Shown one piece after another: positions 1 through 8,559 of a DNA stretch of 33,744 nt. The notes under the pieces are model-generated. The model did not search any database. It was not told where the DNA came from and saw nothing but the letters and a program-made list of their open reading frames with translations. The stretch is taken from NCBI GenBank assembly GCA_028288085.1, contig JAQBOK010000002.1, positions 1 through 33,744 on the forward strand, in the 5' to 3' direction. Numbering within the stretch: the first letter of the stretch is position 1; every line of letters begins with the position of its first letter. This stretch comes from Mucilaginibacter sp. (GTDB lineage Bacteria > Bacteroidota > Bacteroidia > Sphingobacteriales > Sphingobacteriaceae). The translations under genes and the position numbers were made by a program.

Positions 1-874
1 TGACTGCCAAACCAGTAAGCAGTTTTTAATTCGTAATCAACACTTTTCCAATCTTTAGTAACTTTTATCCTGGCGCCTGAATTTAGATCGGTATATTGTT
101 CCAATTCAAAATACACACCCGACAAAAAGTTTTTTGGCGAGGTCATATAGTCCTCTTCAATAAAAGCAGGCACATCTTTTTCACCATAGGTCATATGCGA
201 GCAATCGCTGCTCGCGCCATGAAAGGTAAAGCAGGTTTTCTCCACCTCTGATTTATTTGTTGTTAATTTTAGCCCCCCTCTTAAAGAAGCGTTGTAATCC
301 CAAAACCCGGGTATGTGCACTTCATATTCCGAAGATATTTTGGGAATATCGCCCTGGAACCGCCAGGAATGAAAATTATATATGTAAGGGGACTCGAGTT
401 CGTATTTTATTTCAATAATGCATCCATTCCTCAGGCCGGGCATGGCAAATTTTAAAGTGGTCCAGTGCTTATTATCTTTTACCCTGAAAACTTTTTTAGG
501 ATCAAGCTCCTGTTTTGCACCAACCCGTCGTCATCTTTATAAAAAGTAACCCCGGTAATTTCCGTCACATTATCATACACTTCGTTGTCGGCATTATAAA
601 TAGGTATTTCAACGGTCCCATACTTTTCAAATTCTTTGCTGTCAAAAAACTTAATTTTGGCATGATAATCAAATATCAGTCTTATCTCACCCAGGTTGTT
701 AGTTGTAATTCTTGACGAGCCGTGCTCCTGTAAGACTACGGCATGAGCAGAGGTGTCTTTTGTATAGCTCTTCATTTCCATTGCCTCGTTATCCGGTTTT
801 CCGTAAGGAAAGTCCTGTGCCATAGCGCATAAGGCAAATAAAGATGCAAGCAATAAGAGTGTGATTTTTTTCAT
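1..874 (-). pseudogene. DUF3857-type secreted protein, frameshifted, runs off left edge
   Basis: The reading frame starts at an ATG at 874 (a second in-frame ATG lies at 883) with a Sec signal peptide ending near LCAMAQ. It stays open until a premature stop near 479. In the -1 frame the protein continues without a stop from about 516 to the window edge, about 160 more codons (KQELDPKKVF, then WTTLKFAMPG and IEIKYELESP). This is the pattern of DUF3857 proteins, exported Bacteroidota proteins often followed by a transglutaminase-like domain, which would lie outside the window. The break falls in a run of four T (513-516; four A in the coding strand), where a fifth A would restore one frame. It is a recent one-base loss or a sequencing error. 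Family assignment is from memory of the sequence style and is moderate; the frameshift itself is clear. Confidence 0.7.
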
Positions 875-997
875 TGTAACCATATGTTTAGGTGCGTTTA
901 AATTAAAACATTAAAAGCACATATTAAATAGCTGAAATAATTTAATCTGCTGAAACTTTTTTAGACCTTTGCCACCTTCGCTTGTTTTATATAAAAA

Positions 998-2062
998 ATG
1001 AAATTAAATTTAATACGCCCGCTGGCTTTTTTTGACCTGGAGACTACCGGTACCAATATTGGAATTGACCGCATAGTTGAAATATCTGTTATTAAACTCC
1101 ATCCCGATGGGAGCGAGGATGTAAAAACATGGCGTATTCATCCCGGCATACCCATTCCGCTGGAGTCATCACTGATACATGGCATTTATGATGAGCATAT
1201 TAAGGATGAGCCTAAATTTAAAGAACTGGGCACTTCTATCGCTGAGTTTATAGGTGAAAGCGACCTGGCTGGGTATAACTCCAACAAATTTGACATTCCT
1301 ATGCTGATGGAAGAATTTCTAAGGGCCGGAGTTTTGTTTGACCTGGAGAACCGGCATTTTGTTGATGTGCAGAATATTTTTCACCAGATGGAGCAACGCA
1401 CGTTAAAAGCGGCCTACCAATTCTATTGCAATAAGAAGATCATTAATGCCCACTCTGCCGAAGCGGATACCCGTGCTACCATGGAAGTTTTACTGGCGCA
1501 GATAGAGAAATATGAAAATACTGAGTTTGAGGATAAAAAAGGTAACCGTAGCAAGCCAATAGTTAACGATGTACAGGCATTGCATAAATTCACCAACCTC
1601 AACAGCCCTGTTGATTTTGCAGGCCGTATGGTTTACAATGAGCAGGGTGAAGAACTATTTAATTTTGGCAAGCACAAAGGCCGTAGGGTAGAGGATGTGT
1701 TTAACATGGAGCCAAGCTACTATTCATGGATGATGCAGGGCGACTTCCCGCTATATACCAAGCGTAAACTGGAAGAGATATATAGTAGGTGGAGCGCGAA
1801 AAGGGCTGCTGAACGTCAGGCAAAACCGGTGCAACCCAAGCCAGTTGAGAACCAGGCAAAGCCGGAGCAACCAAAACCAATTGAAGCTGCTAACAACCCT
1901 ATACCGCAAAACCCTCTCGAAAATCAGCCTAAAAAAGAATTTAACAAACCGGATAGCCGGAGCAATCAGCAAAATCAACCATTAAAAAAAGATGACGGGC
2001 CCGCAAAGCCTGTTAATGAGGATATGCTGAAAATGCTGGCCGATAAATTTAAGAAAGGGTAG
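998..2062 (+). CDS. DnaQ-like DEDDh 3'-5' exonuclease
   Basis: 354 aa. Exo I is FFDLETTG (Asp13, Glu15), Exo II is NSNKFDIPML (Asp99), and Exo III is HSAEADTRAT near residue 152, the HxxxxD form of the DEDDh class. This fold removes nucleotides 3'-5' using two metal ions, as in the proofreading subunit epsilon or RNase T. After the nuclease (about residues 8-170) comes a short domain with FNFGKHKGRRVEDV, like the small DUF3820-type module often attached to such exonucleases. The last 80 residues are a low-complexity tail rich in Pro, Gln, Asn and Lys. It is a free-standing exonuclease, not a DNA polymerase III subunit in an operon. It is convergent with queG. Its exact substrate (DNA repair or RNA) cannot be read from the sequence. 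Confidence 0.88.
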   Translation: MKLNLIRPLAFFDLETTGTNIGIDRIVEISVIKLHPDGSEDVKTWRIHPGIPIPLESSLIHGIYDEHIKDEPKFKELGTSIAEFIGESDLAGYNSNKFDIPMLMEEFLRAGVLFDLENRHFVDVQNIFHQMEQRTLKAAYQFYCNKKIINAHSAEADTRATMEVLLAQIEKYENTEFEDKKGNRSKPIVNDVQALHKFTNLNSPVDFAGRMVYNEQGEELFNFGKHKGRRVEDVFNMEPSYYSWMMQGDFPLYTKRKLEEIYSRWSAKRAAERQAKPVQPKPVENQAKPEQPKPIEAANNPIPQNPLENQPKKEFNKPDSRSNQQNQPLKKDDGPAKPVNEDMLKMLADKFKKG

Positions 2063-2150
2063 GTTGTATTTTGGGTTGCAGAATTACAATTCTAAATTGG
2101 TCAGGAACGTTAAATTGAACATTTGAAATCCGAGATAATAAGATTCAATT

Positions 2151-3083
2151 TTATTCCTTCAAAAAAGAAATATTCCTTTTTAATCCCATAAATCTGGTTC
2201 GCTTTACTGCTGAGTTTTTAAATATTTTTTGGAAAACATCTTCGGTGATCTCTTCCCAATCTCGTTTACTTATTTCTAAAAGATCGGCATGGGGATTAAA
2301 AGCGGTTTCCTGGTGAAGTACTGAAAATTTGTTCCAGGGGCAAACGTCCTGGCAAATATCACAACCGAACATCCAATTATCCATTTTTTCCTGAAATTCC
2401 TGAGGTATTTCGTTTTTTAGCTCTATAGTCAGATAGGATATGCATCGGCTGCCGTCAACAACATAAGGTGCAACTATGGCCTCAGTAGGGCACGCATCAA
2501 TGCAGCGGGTGCATGTACCGCAATGATCGGCTGTGGCAGGTATATCGTATTCCAGGTCGATATCAACGATCAGTTCTGCTAAAAAAAAGAAAGAACCGGT
2601 TTTGGTGTTAATCAGGTTTGTGTTTTTACCTACCCAGCCTAACCCTGCTTTTTTGGCCCATACCTTGTCCAATACGGGTGCGGAGTCAACAAATGCGCGG
2701 CCGTTTACTTCTCCTATCTTTTCATTTATTGTCTCAAGTAATCGTTTTAGCTTATTCTTAATAACGTAGTGGTAGTCATCACCATAAGCATATTTTGATA
2801 TCCGGGGTGCCAGCGGATCAGTCTGCTGTTGGTTGGTGTAATAATTAAGACCCAATGAGATAACCGATTTAGCGCCGTCAACCAATAAGCGGGGGTCAAG
2901 CCGTTTATCAAAATGATTTTCCATGTACTGCATTTCGCCGTGCATTCCGCTTTTAAGCCAGGTTTCAAGGCGTGGAGCCTCTTCTGCTAAAAAATCAGCT
3001 TTGGCTATACCACAAAACATAAAGCCAAGTTTTTTAGCCTCTGTTTTTATAATATTACTATAAGTTGATCTGTTTTGCTGCAT
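2151..3083 (-). CDS. queG: Epoxyqueuosine reductase QueG
   Basis: 310 aa, the usual length for QueG. It catalyses the last step of queuosine synthesis, reducing epoxyqueuosine to queuosine in the tRNA wobble position, with cobalamin and two [4Fe-4S] clusters. The cluster motifs are [12 protein letters not shown] (about residue 189) and [13 protein letters not shown] (about 240). The N-terminal half has family segments such as [24 protein letters not shown]. The ATG at 3083 fits the family N-terminus. A TAnnTTTG -7 box ends only about 6 nt before it, so the transcript would have almost no leader. It stands alone and ends facing the exonuclease gene. Confidence 0.95.
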   Translation of the reverse strand: MQQNRSTYSNIIKTEAKKLGFMFCGIAKADFLAEEAPRLETWLKSGMHGEMQYMENHFDKRLDPRLLVDGAKSVISLGLNYYTNQQQTDPLAPRISKYAYGDDYHYVIKNKLKRLLETINEKIGEVNGRAFVDSAPVLDKVWAKKAGLGWVGKNTNLINTKTGSFFFLAELIVDIDLEYDIPATADHCGTCTRCIDACPTEAIVAPYVVDGSRCISYLTIELKNEIPQEFQEKMDNWMFGCDICQDVCPWNKFSVLHQETAFNPHADLLEISKRDWEEITEDVFQKIFKNSAVKRTRFMGLKRNISFLKE

Positions 3084-3088
3084 CAGTG

Positions 3089-3096
3089 CAAAGATA
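3089..3096 (-). promoter_or_regulatory. Bacteroidota-type -7 box for queG
   Basis: On the minus strand this reads TATCTTTG, matching TAnnTTTG. A TTG that could serve as -33 element lies at 3120-3122, 23 bp away, somewhat longer than the usual 19-21. Its closeness to the ATG implies a leaderless or nearly leaderless mRNA. Only the -7 match is firm. Confidence 0.4.
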
Positions 3097-3204
3097 GTAT
3101 AAAACCAATTTTAGGGAAACAACTGGTAATGATGCCCAAGGGTACAATAATAAAAACAGATTTTTATTCACTTCGTTATATCAATATTACTAAAATCAAA
3201 AATC

Positions 3205-3441
3205 ATGGAAAGCGTAAGAGTGAAAGATCCGAAAGATGGAAAAATTATCAATAAAGACGATTCGGTAACTAATAAGGATGGGAACGATGATCTTGAAAAA
3301 GGTGGGCTACCAACCGGACAAAGCAAAACGGACAATGAGGAAATAGCAACAGTAACGCCGGGCAATGATAATTCCGAATTGTATGAACCTGCTACTGAAA
3401 GCTCAAATAAGGGACAGGGGCCCTCGGGCGAGAACTTGTAG
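3205..3441 (+). CDS. Small acidic hydrophilic protein, unknown function
   Basis: 78 aa, starting MESVRVKDPKDG. It has no signal peptide, no hydrophobic segment and no Cys or His. It is rich in Asp, Glu, Lys, Asn, Gly and Ser and is almost certainly disordered (for example NKDDSVTNKDGNDDLEKGG). I do not recognise a family. The frame opens just after an A-rich leader like those of other genes here, and the composition is protein-like, which supports a real gene. It lies between divergent queG and a pentapeptide-type gene on the same strand. It could be a stress or desiccation-type small protein, but that is a guess from composition. Confidence 0.5.
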   Translation: MESVRVKDPKDGKIINKDDSVTNKDGNDDLEKGGLPTGQSKTDNEEIATVTPGNDNSELYEPATESSNKGQGPSGENL

Positions 3442-3796
3442 TCTCCTTTATGATTTTATTGTTCTTAACGGCAAAAATGGCACAATAATTAAGCGAATAT
3501 TTTTTGCCTTTCACATAGATTGGTGTGCTTTCTTGAGGATTGGATAAGGTGCCATTCGCCGTATACTTACCACTAAATTGTATTGTTTACCACGTAAGCC
3601 AGATCGGGAGTGGATGCAAAATACCTGGTGTATGCCTCTGTTATCCCCGCCGGGCCGACTTCTGCGCCTTCCCAATTGGGCTAATATAGTATACTTGTGC
3701 ATCATGGCATGTGTCGTAAAAGCACCCTGGTTTTGTCATTTATTCGCATTTGTTTTACCGGCTTATATACAGATATTTAGTTTAAAACTAAAGAAC
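3442..3796. other. 355-bp stretch without a convincing gene
   Basis: An open frame from 3578 continues in phase into the pentapeptide gene, but its translation (rich in Trp, Pro, Cys and Arg) does not look like a natural N-terminus, so I treat this as leader or intergenic DNA. A 17-bp AT palindrome, TTTAGTTTAAAACTAAA (3776-3792), ends five bases before the ATG of the next gene, where a ribosome would bind. No RNA gene or repeat was recognised. Confidence 0.5.
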
Positions 3797-4177
3797 ATGG
3801 AAAGAATTGAAATAAAAGAGGATTGCAAAGTAGTAATTGCAAATAAGGCGATGCTTAACGACTCGTATTTTAACGATGTTGCTATGATGAATGTAAAAAT
3901 CATCAATGCTAATCTCAGTGATCTTGAAATTGAGGGTGCTCAACTGGGCGGGGCATATATTCATAATATTGGCATGCCATCCCAGGGGCACCCAATGTAC
4001 AACGCGGAAGCAAGACAGCGGCCATTGCGATTTGAAGATTGCGACTTTCATAACAGTACTCTTACAAACTGCGATTTGAGCGGAGTTGCAATAAGTAACT
4101 GCAATACCGCGGGCATGCAGGTAAACGGTATATTATTAGAAGATTTGTTGAATGAATATAAAAAAGTAAAGAGGTGA
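3797..4177 (+). CDS. Pentapeptide-repeat-like protein
   Basis: 126 aa from the ATG at 3797, which follows an A-rich leader. In-frame codons back to 3578 do not look like protein and were rejected. The chain shows loose pentapeptide periodicity A(N/D)LxX: LNDSYFNDVAMMNVKIINANL, split by an insert, then FEDCDFHNSTLTNCDLSGVAI with Cys, Phe or Leu at the inward positions. This is typical of a short right-handed quadrilateral beta-helix. Such proteins are usually cytosolic and of unknown role; some, such as Qnr or MfpA, mimic DNA, but nothing here points to that. Its stop codon lies inside the left arm of the 4169-4221 hairpin, so termination of transcription and translation are physically coupled. 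Confidence 0.75.
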   Translation: MERIEIKEDCKVVIANKAMLNDSYFNDVAMMNVKIINANLSDLEIEGAQLGGAYIHNIGMPSQGHPMYNAEARQRPLRFEDCDFHNSTLTNCDLSGVAISNCNTAGMQVNGILLEDLLNEYKKVKR

Positions 4178-4221
4178 TTGTTTATTGTCTTAAAAATCAA
4201 GACAATAAACAATCACCTCTT
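4169..4221. terminator. 23-bp perfect inverted repeat, bidirectional terminator
   Basis: Arms 4169-4191 and 4199-4221 are exact reverse complements with a 7-nt loop (AAAAATC). The structure lies between two converging genes and includes the stop codon of the plus-strand gene (4175-4177). Each arm ends in CTT, giving only a short U stretch on either strand. It is the strongest hairpin in the window. Confidence 0.8.
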
Positions 4222-4248
4222 GCGCAATTCGCTTTTTAAGGTGGGAGC

Positions 4249-5037
4249 TTAAAAACTATGTTTTATGCTATTACTCAAATTTTTCACCGTCCAATAACCG
4301 CTATCCAATATGCGGCGAATGGTCATTAAGGGGTCGTTAGCATCACGTTTGTCAGCTAATTGGAAAGCAGCTTTAAAGCCACGTTTGTGCAATTGTGGCA
4401 AGTTTTGGGTGTTCCACACGCCAAAAGGAAAGGCGAAATATTTGATCGGCTTTCCGGTGATTTCCTCCAGTTTTTTAGTGGGTTTATCCAATTGGATCTC
4501 CCAATCCTTGGCAGTGCTTAATTTCTTGAAATTGCTATGGTTCCAGGTATGACTGCCTATTACATTTCCTTCGTCCGAAAGCTGTTTAATCTGTTGTGAA
4601 CTCATATAGTGCTTTTTGCCGATAGACACTGTCATAATAAAAAAGACACCTTTAAACCCATATTTTTTCATTTCCGTACGACCCACTTCAAATTGGTCAA
4701 GGTCAGTATCGTCAAAAGTAAGGACAATAGGTTTGCTTGGCAGCGCCGTACCTTTGGTAAGGTAATCGTATAATTGATCGGGCAATATGGTATGGTAGCC
4801 ACTATCAGCAAGCATTTTCATGTGAGCCTTAAAAGCCGCTACAGGTATGATATAATCTTTATTTGTTTTTGAATCAGTTGGTTTCCAGTCGCGTATCTGG
4901 TGGTAGCATAAAACGGGAACTTGTTTACGGGCCATAATACCGGCAACATTTCCTTGTGGCTTGGCAAGGGCACTGGCCGCGGCCGTAATTGAAGCAAATA
5001 AACCAAGAGCTATAAATGCAGATGTTAATTTTGACAT
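4249..5037 (-). CDS. Secreted polysaccharide deacetylase (NodB/CE4-type)
   Basis: 262 aa from the ATG at 5037; 24 further in-frame upstream codons precede the signal peptide and are unlikely to be used. A Sec signal (MSKLTSAFIALGLF, ending about ASALA) is followed by a NodB domain. Motif 1 is TFDD (about residue 107), motif 2 is SHTWNH, supplying the two metal-binding His, and FAFPFG is a relaxed motif 3. CE4 enzymes remove N- or O-acetyl groups from polysaccharide with a divalent metal. It is the most distal minus-strand gene after the GH92 locus, 89 bp below the oxidoreductase, so it may be its last gene, removing acetyl groups from imported glycan. A cell-wall role is an equal alternative. 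Confidence 0.85.
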   Translation of the reverse strand: MSKLTSAFIALGLFASITAAASALAKPQGNVAGIMARKQVPVLCYHQIRDWKPTDSKTNKDYIIPVAAFKAHMKMLADSGYHTILPDQLYDYLTKGTALPSKPIVLTFDDTDLDQFEVGRTEMKKYGFKGVFFIMTVSIGKKHYMSSQQIKQLSDEGNVIGSHTWNHSNFKKLSTAKDWEIQLDKPTKKLEEITGKPIKYFAFPFGVWNTQNLPQLHKRGFKAAFQLADKRDANDPLMTIRRILDSGYWTVKNLSNSIKHSF

Positions 5038-5126
5038 AATATTGGGGTATAGTTTTACAGGGGCGAAATTAGAACAAATAGCTGTTTTATAAATGATAGT
5101 TATCAACAATTAAACATCTGCAGGGT

Positions 5127-6215
5127 TTACAAAACAATACGCTTACCTTCTTTGGCTGATCTTTTAGCAGCATCCAGTATTTGCATCACGATCATATTAT
5201 ATTTTAAAGATGACTGATCATCCGTTGTTTTTAGCTGATTTCTGAGGGCAGCACCCAAATAAATTATTGGATCATTAATAGGTGAAGGCAGAGGCTCTGC
5301 TTTTGTTGAACCCTTGATATTCTCGCGCATGCGGCTTACAATGTCGGTGCCATTTAGCGCGTGCAGGTATCCATGTTCGCCAAATACTTCAAGATCCTTA
5401 ATAGAGAAAGGCCAGTTCCATGATGCTTCTATCTGGCCCATAGCACTGGGATATTCAACCAAAATGGTGGCATCATCTTCTACTTTAGGATACACTTCAG
5501 GTTTATAATGACGGGTTACGGCAGTAACAGCAATTGGTTTTTGCCCATGCATTAACCAGGTCATCAGGTCGGCACCATAACAACCAAAGTCATTCAATGG
5601 CCCGGCTCCGTTTAAGACAGGGTCGGTAAGCCATGCTAAGAACTCCTTGCTGCAGCCAATTTCTTTCGGGCCCTGATGCCCGTCATGTACCACCATTTTT
5701 TTAATAGGGCCTATGCTATCATTATTGACTTCATTATAAATGTATTGCCCTGACGGATACCAGGTTGTTTCATAATTGGTTAATACTTGAATGTGGTATT
5801 TATCTGCCAATGCTTCCATTCGTTTTGCCTGTTCCAATGTAGCAGCTAATGGCTTTTCAACCATAACTGAGATCCCAAGAGGGGCACATACCTCAACTAT
5901 ATCAACATGATTTGCAACCGTATTATAGCCCAAAACTGCATCTGGTTTTTTGCCTTTTAGCATGGTTTTCAGATCGGTGTAGAAAAGGGAATCAGGAATA
6001 TTAAACAGCTTTCCATATTTTTTCCATAACTCTTTATTTTGTTCAGCAATTCCGACTATTTCTACCTGCCCATTCTTCCATGCGTTCAGGATGCCATAAA
6101 TATGATCGTGGTTAAGCCCGGCGACGCCTACTTTTAATTTTTGTGCTGATGCTGTAAACAAACTACCGATCAACAAACCTGTAATGATGAGCCTCTTGTA
6201 CATTTTATTTTTCAT
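5127..6215 (-). CDS. Exported Gfo/Idh/MocA-family oxidoreductase
   Basis: 362 aa. A signal peptide (MKNKMYKRLIITGLLIGSLF, ending about TASAQ) precedes an N-terminal Rossmann fold (KLKVGVAGLNHDHI) with the family EKP motif (VMVEKPLAAT, about residue 118), then a C-terminal alpha/beta domain (about 150-360). Family members oxidise or reduce sugar hydroxyls with NAD(P), and some are glycosidases working by transient oxidation (GH109). The start overlaps the end of the GH92 gene by 11 bp (ATGAAAAATAA), so translation is probably coupled. The signal is Sec-like, without a twin-arginine, which is unusual for an enzyme that must bind a nucleotide cofactor outside the cytoplasm. Activity probably concerns the glycan handled by this locus. 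Confidence 0.88.
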   Translation of the reverse strand: MKNKMYKRLIITGLLIGSLFTASAQKLKVGVAGLNHDHIYGILNAWKNGQVEIVGIAEQNKELWKKYGKLFNIPDSLFYTDLKTMLKGKKPDAVLGYNTVANHVDIVEVCAPLGISVMVEKPLAATLEQAKRMEALADKYHIQVLTNYETTWYPSGQYIYNEVNNDSIGPIKKMVVHDGHQGPKEIGCSKEFLAWLTDPVLNGAGPLNDFGCYGADLMTWLMHGQKPIAVTAVTRHYKPEVYPKVEDDATILVEYPSAMGQIEASWNWPFSIKDLEVFGEHGYLHALNGTDIVSRMRENIKGSTKAEPLPSPINDPIIYLGAALRNQLKTTDDQSSLKYNMIVMQILDAAKRSAKEGKRIVL

Positions 6216-8484
6216 TTGATAAGGAATAAGGGAAATCGATGTTTTTAATACCTCTTTGTTTATTGGGTTTAGCCGACATGTTAAAATTTAACACTGCGCC
6301 CTGCGTTAAGATTTTATGATCCAGGTAATTGAGATCATAAGGCTTGCCGTTATAAGTCAGGTTACTAACATATTTATTGACAGCGTTGTTACCCGGTGCA
6401 TTGATGATCACTTTTTTACCGTTCTCCAAAGTAAGTGTTATTTTGCTGAATAGGGGTGCCCCTAACACATACTGCCCGGCGGTGGGGCATACCGGGTAAA
6501 AACCCATTGCCGAAAATACATACCATGCTGAGGTTTGCCCGTTGTCTTCATCCCCGCAATAGCCATCAGGGCTGGCCTTGTACATTTTGTTCATCGTTTC
6601 GCGGGCCCAATACTGCGCTTTCCAGGGTTCGCCGGCATAATCATACAGATAGATCATGTGCTGGATGGGCTGGTTACCATGCGCATACTGACCCATGCCC
6701 GCAATCTGCATTTCGCGGATCTCGTGGATCACTTCCCCGTAATAGCTGTCATCAAAAATAGGGGGCAGGGTAAATACCGAATCCAGTTTAGCGACAAATT
6801 GTTTTTTACCGCCCATCAGGTTCACCAAACCCTGGATATCATGGAACACTCCCCAACTGTAATGCCAGCTGTTGCCTTCGGTAAAGGCATCACCCCATTT
6901 AAAAGGGTTAAATGGGCTTTCCCATGAACCATCCTTGTTTTTCCCGCGCATTAGCCCGGTCGAAGGATCGAACAGGTTATGGTAGTTCATACTGCGTTTT
7001 TTATAGATGGCTATTTCTGATTCCGGTTTATGCAGGGCTTTGCCTAATTCATAAATGGAAAAATCATCATAAGCATATTCCAGAGTGCGGGCAGCGTTCT
7101 CATTTATCTTTACGTCGTAAGGGACATAACCCAGGGTATTGTAATATTCAACCCCTTTACGGCCTGTGGCCCTGGGCCCTTCGTTGTTGGCGCCATGGAT
7201 GAGCGCCTGGTATAAAGTTTCAATATCATAACCCCGCAACCCTTTCAGGTAGGCTTCGGCCACAACGGATGCGGAGTTGTTCCCCACCATCACATCGGAA
7301 TAACCGGGACTTGACCATTCGGGCAGCCAGCCGCCTTCCTTATAATCATTGATCAGCCCTTCCTGCATTTCTTTATTAATGGAGGGATAAACCAGGTTCA
7401 GGAATGGGTAAAGTGCCCTGAAAGTATCCCAGAAACCTGTTCCGGCAAACATATAGCCCGGTTCGGGCTTCCCGGTATACGGGCTCCAATGCACAACCGC
7501 CCCTTTGGCATTAATCTCGTACAGTTTGTTCGGGAAGAAAAGCATCCGGTAGAGGCAGGAATAAAAAGTACGGGTCTGATCAACCGTACCGCCTTCAACG
7601 GTTAAACGGCTTAATGTTTTGTTCCAGGCATCTTTTGCTTTTTGTTTGGTCACCTCGAAGCTGTCGTTGCCTTGTTCGCTTTTTAAATTCAGTTCGGCCT
7701 GTTCTAGGCTGATAAAGGAGGAAGCCACCTTGAGGTGCACCTGTTCGCCTTTGCCGGTTTTAAAGCCGATCACGGCGCTGGCATGTTTGGCGTGCAGTTC
7801 GGTTGAGTCGGTAGCCGTACTGTCGCTGTAGGTGCGGGTTAAGGTAAAGGGCTTGTCGATATAGATAACAAAGTAGTTTTTAAAGTTTTTTAGAGGGCCG
7901 CGGGCATATTTGGTGGAATAGCCCACAATCTCATTTTTACCGGGGATGATCTTCACATAGGACCCCTTGTCAAAAGCATCGATCACCACAAAAGAGCTGT
8001 CGCTTTTGGGAAAAGTGAACCGGAACTGGGCACTGCGCTCGGTCGGGGTGATCTCGGTGGTCACATCATGATCCGCCAGGTAAACGCTGTAATAATACGG
8101 TTTTGCAATTTCGGCTTTATGTGAAAACCAGCTTTGGCGGCCATTCTGGGTTACTTTTAAATGCCCCGTCACCGGCATAATGGCAAATTGCCCGTAGTCG
8201 TTCATCCAGGGAGAGGGCTGGTGAGTTTGTTTAAAGCCGTTTATTTTGTAGGCGTCATACGTGTATTGCCAGCCATCGCCCATTTTACCGGTTTGTGGGG
8301 TCCAGGTATTCATTCCCCAGGGTAAGGCTATGGCCGGGTAGGTATTGCCGTTGGACAGGTCATAGTGCGATTGGGTTCCCATCAGCGGGTTGATATAATC
8401 AACCAGGTTGGTTATTTTATTGATCTTTTGTGCAATTACCAGCAAGGGCATAAAAATGATCAGAAGGGAGTATAGTCTTTTCAT
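6205..8484 (-). CDS. GH92 alpha-mannosidase
   Basis: 759 aa with a signal peptide (MKRLYSLLIIFMPLLVIA). The N-terminal beta-sandwich begins DYINPLMGTQS, and the (alpha/alpha)6 catalytic domain covers about residues 270-750. The Ca-dependent inverting site is intact: the likely general acid Glu536 in FTEGNSWHYSW, His587-Glu588 in VIHEIREM, and Asp645/Asp647 in YCGDEDNGQ. From memory, these match Glu533, His584-Glu585 and Asp642/Asp644 of Bacteroides BT3990, all offset by three, and the His-Glu pair was linked to alpha-1,2 specificity. It should therefore trim terminal alpha-1,2-mannose in the periplasm. It follows susD in the operon and overlaps the next gene. Confidence 0.95.
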   Translation of the reverse strand: MKRLYSLLIIFMPLLVIAQKINKITNLVDYINPLMGTQSHYDLSNGNTYPAIALPWGMNTWTPQTGKMGDGWQYTYDAYKINGFKQTHQPSPWMNDYGQFAIMPVTGHLKVTQNGRQSWFSHKAEIAKPYYYSVYLADHDVTTEITPTERSAQFRFTFPKSDSSFVVIDAFDKGSYVKIIPGKNEIVGYSTKYARGPLKNFKNYFVIYIDKPFTLTRTYSDSTATDSTELHAKHASAVIGFKTGKGEQVHLKVASSFISLEQAELNLKSEQGNDSFEVTKQKAKDAWNKTLSRLTVEGGTVDQTRTFYSCLYRMLFFPNKLYEINAKGAVVHWSPYTGKPEPGYMFAGTGFWDTFRALYPFLNLVYPSINKEMQEGLINDYKEGGWLPEWSSPGYSDVMVGNNSASVVAEAYLKGLRGYDIETLYQALIHGANNEGPRATGRKGVEYYNTLGYVPYDVKINENAARTLEYAYDDFSIYELGKALHKPESEIAIYKKRSMNYHNLFDPSTGLMRGKNKDGSWESPFNPFKWGDAFTEGNSWHYSWGVFHDIQGLVNLMGGKKQFVAKLDSVFTLPPIFDDSYYGEVIHEIREMQIAGMGQYAHGNQPIQHMIYLYDYAGEPWKAQYWARETMNKMYKASPDGYCGDEDNGQTSAWYVFSAMGFYPVCPTAGQYVLGAPLFSKITLTLENGKKVIINAPGNNAVNKYVSNLTYNGKPYDLNYLDHKILTQGAVLNFNMSAKPNKQRGIKNIDFPYSLSNEK

Positions 8485-8520
8485 CGAGGGGTTAAGCGTT
8501 ATTAAACGATGTAAATATAA

Positions 8521-8545
8521 AAGACCGGTTGGTTTAACCGGCCTT
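8521..8545 (-). terminator. Hairpin between susD and the GH92 gene
   Basis: The arms CCGGTT (8525-8530) and AACCGG (8536-8541) have a 5-nt loop and extend outward with one mismatch. On the minus-strand transcript the stem is followed by a short U-rich run (TCTTTTATATT). It lies 14 bp below the susD stop and may act as a partial terminator giving more susCD than enzyme mRNA, or as an mRNA-end stabiliser. Confidence 0.55.
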
Positions 8546-8559
8546 TTATATTGATTTTG

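Noticed and set aside
3578..3796. N-terminal extension of the pentapeptide-like protein by 73 codons
   Set aside because: The translation is rich in Trp, Cys, Pro and Arg, unlike the rest; the ATG at 3797 has a typical A-rich leader.
6456..7202. Several plus-strand open frames over the GH92 gene
   Set aside because: They are antisense shadows with Cys/His/Arg-rich translations; the minus strand encodes a complete enzyme.
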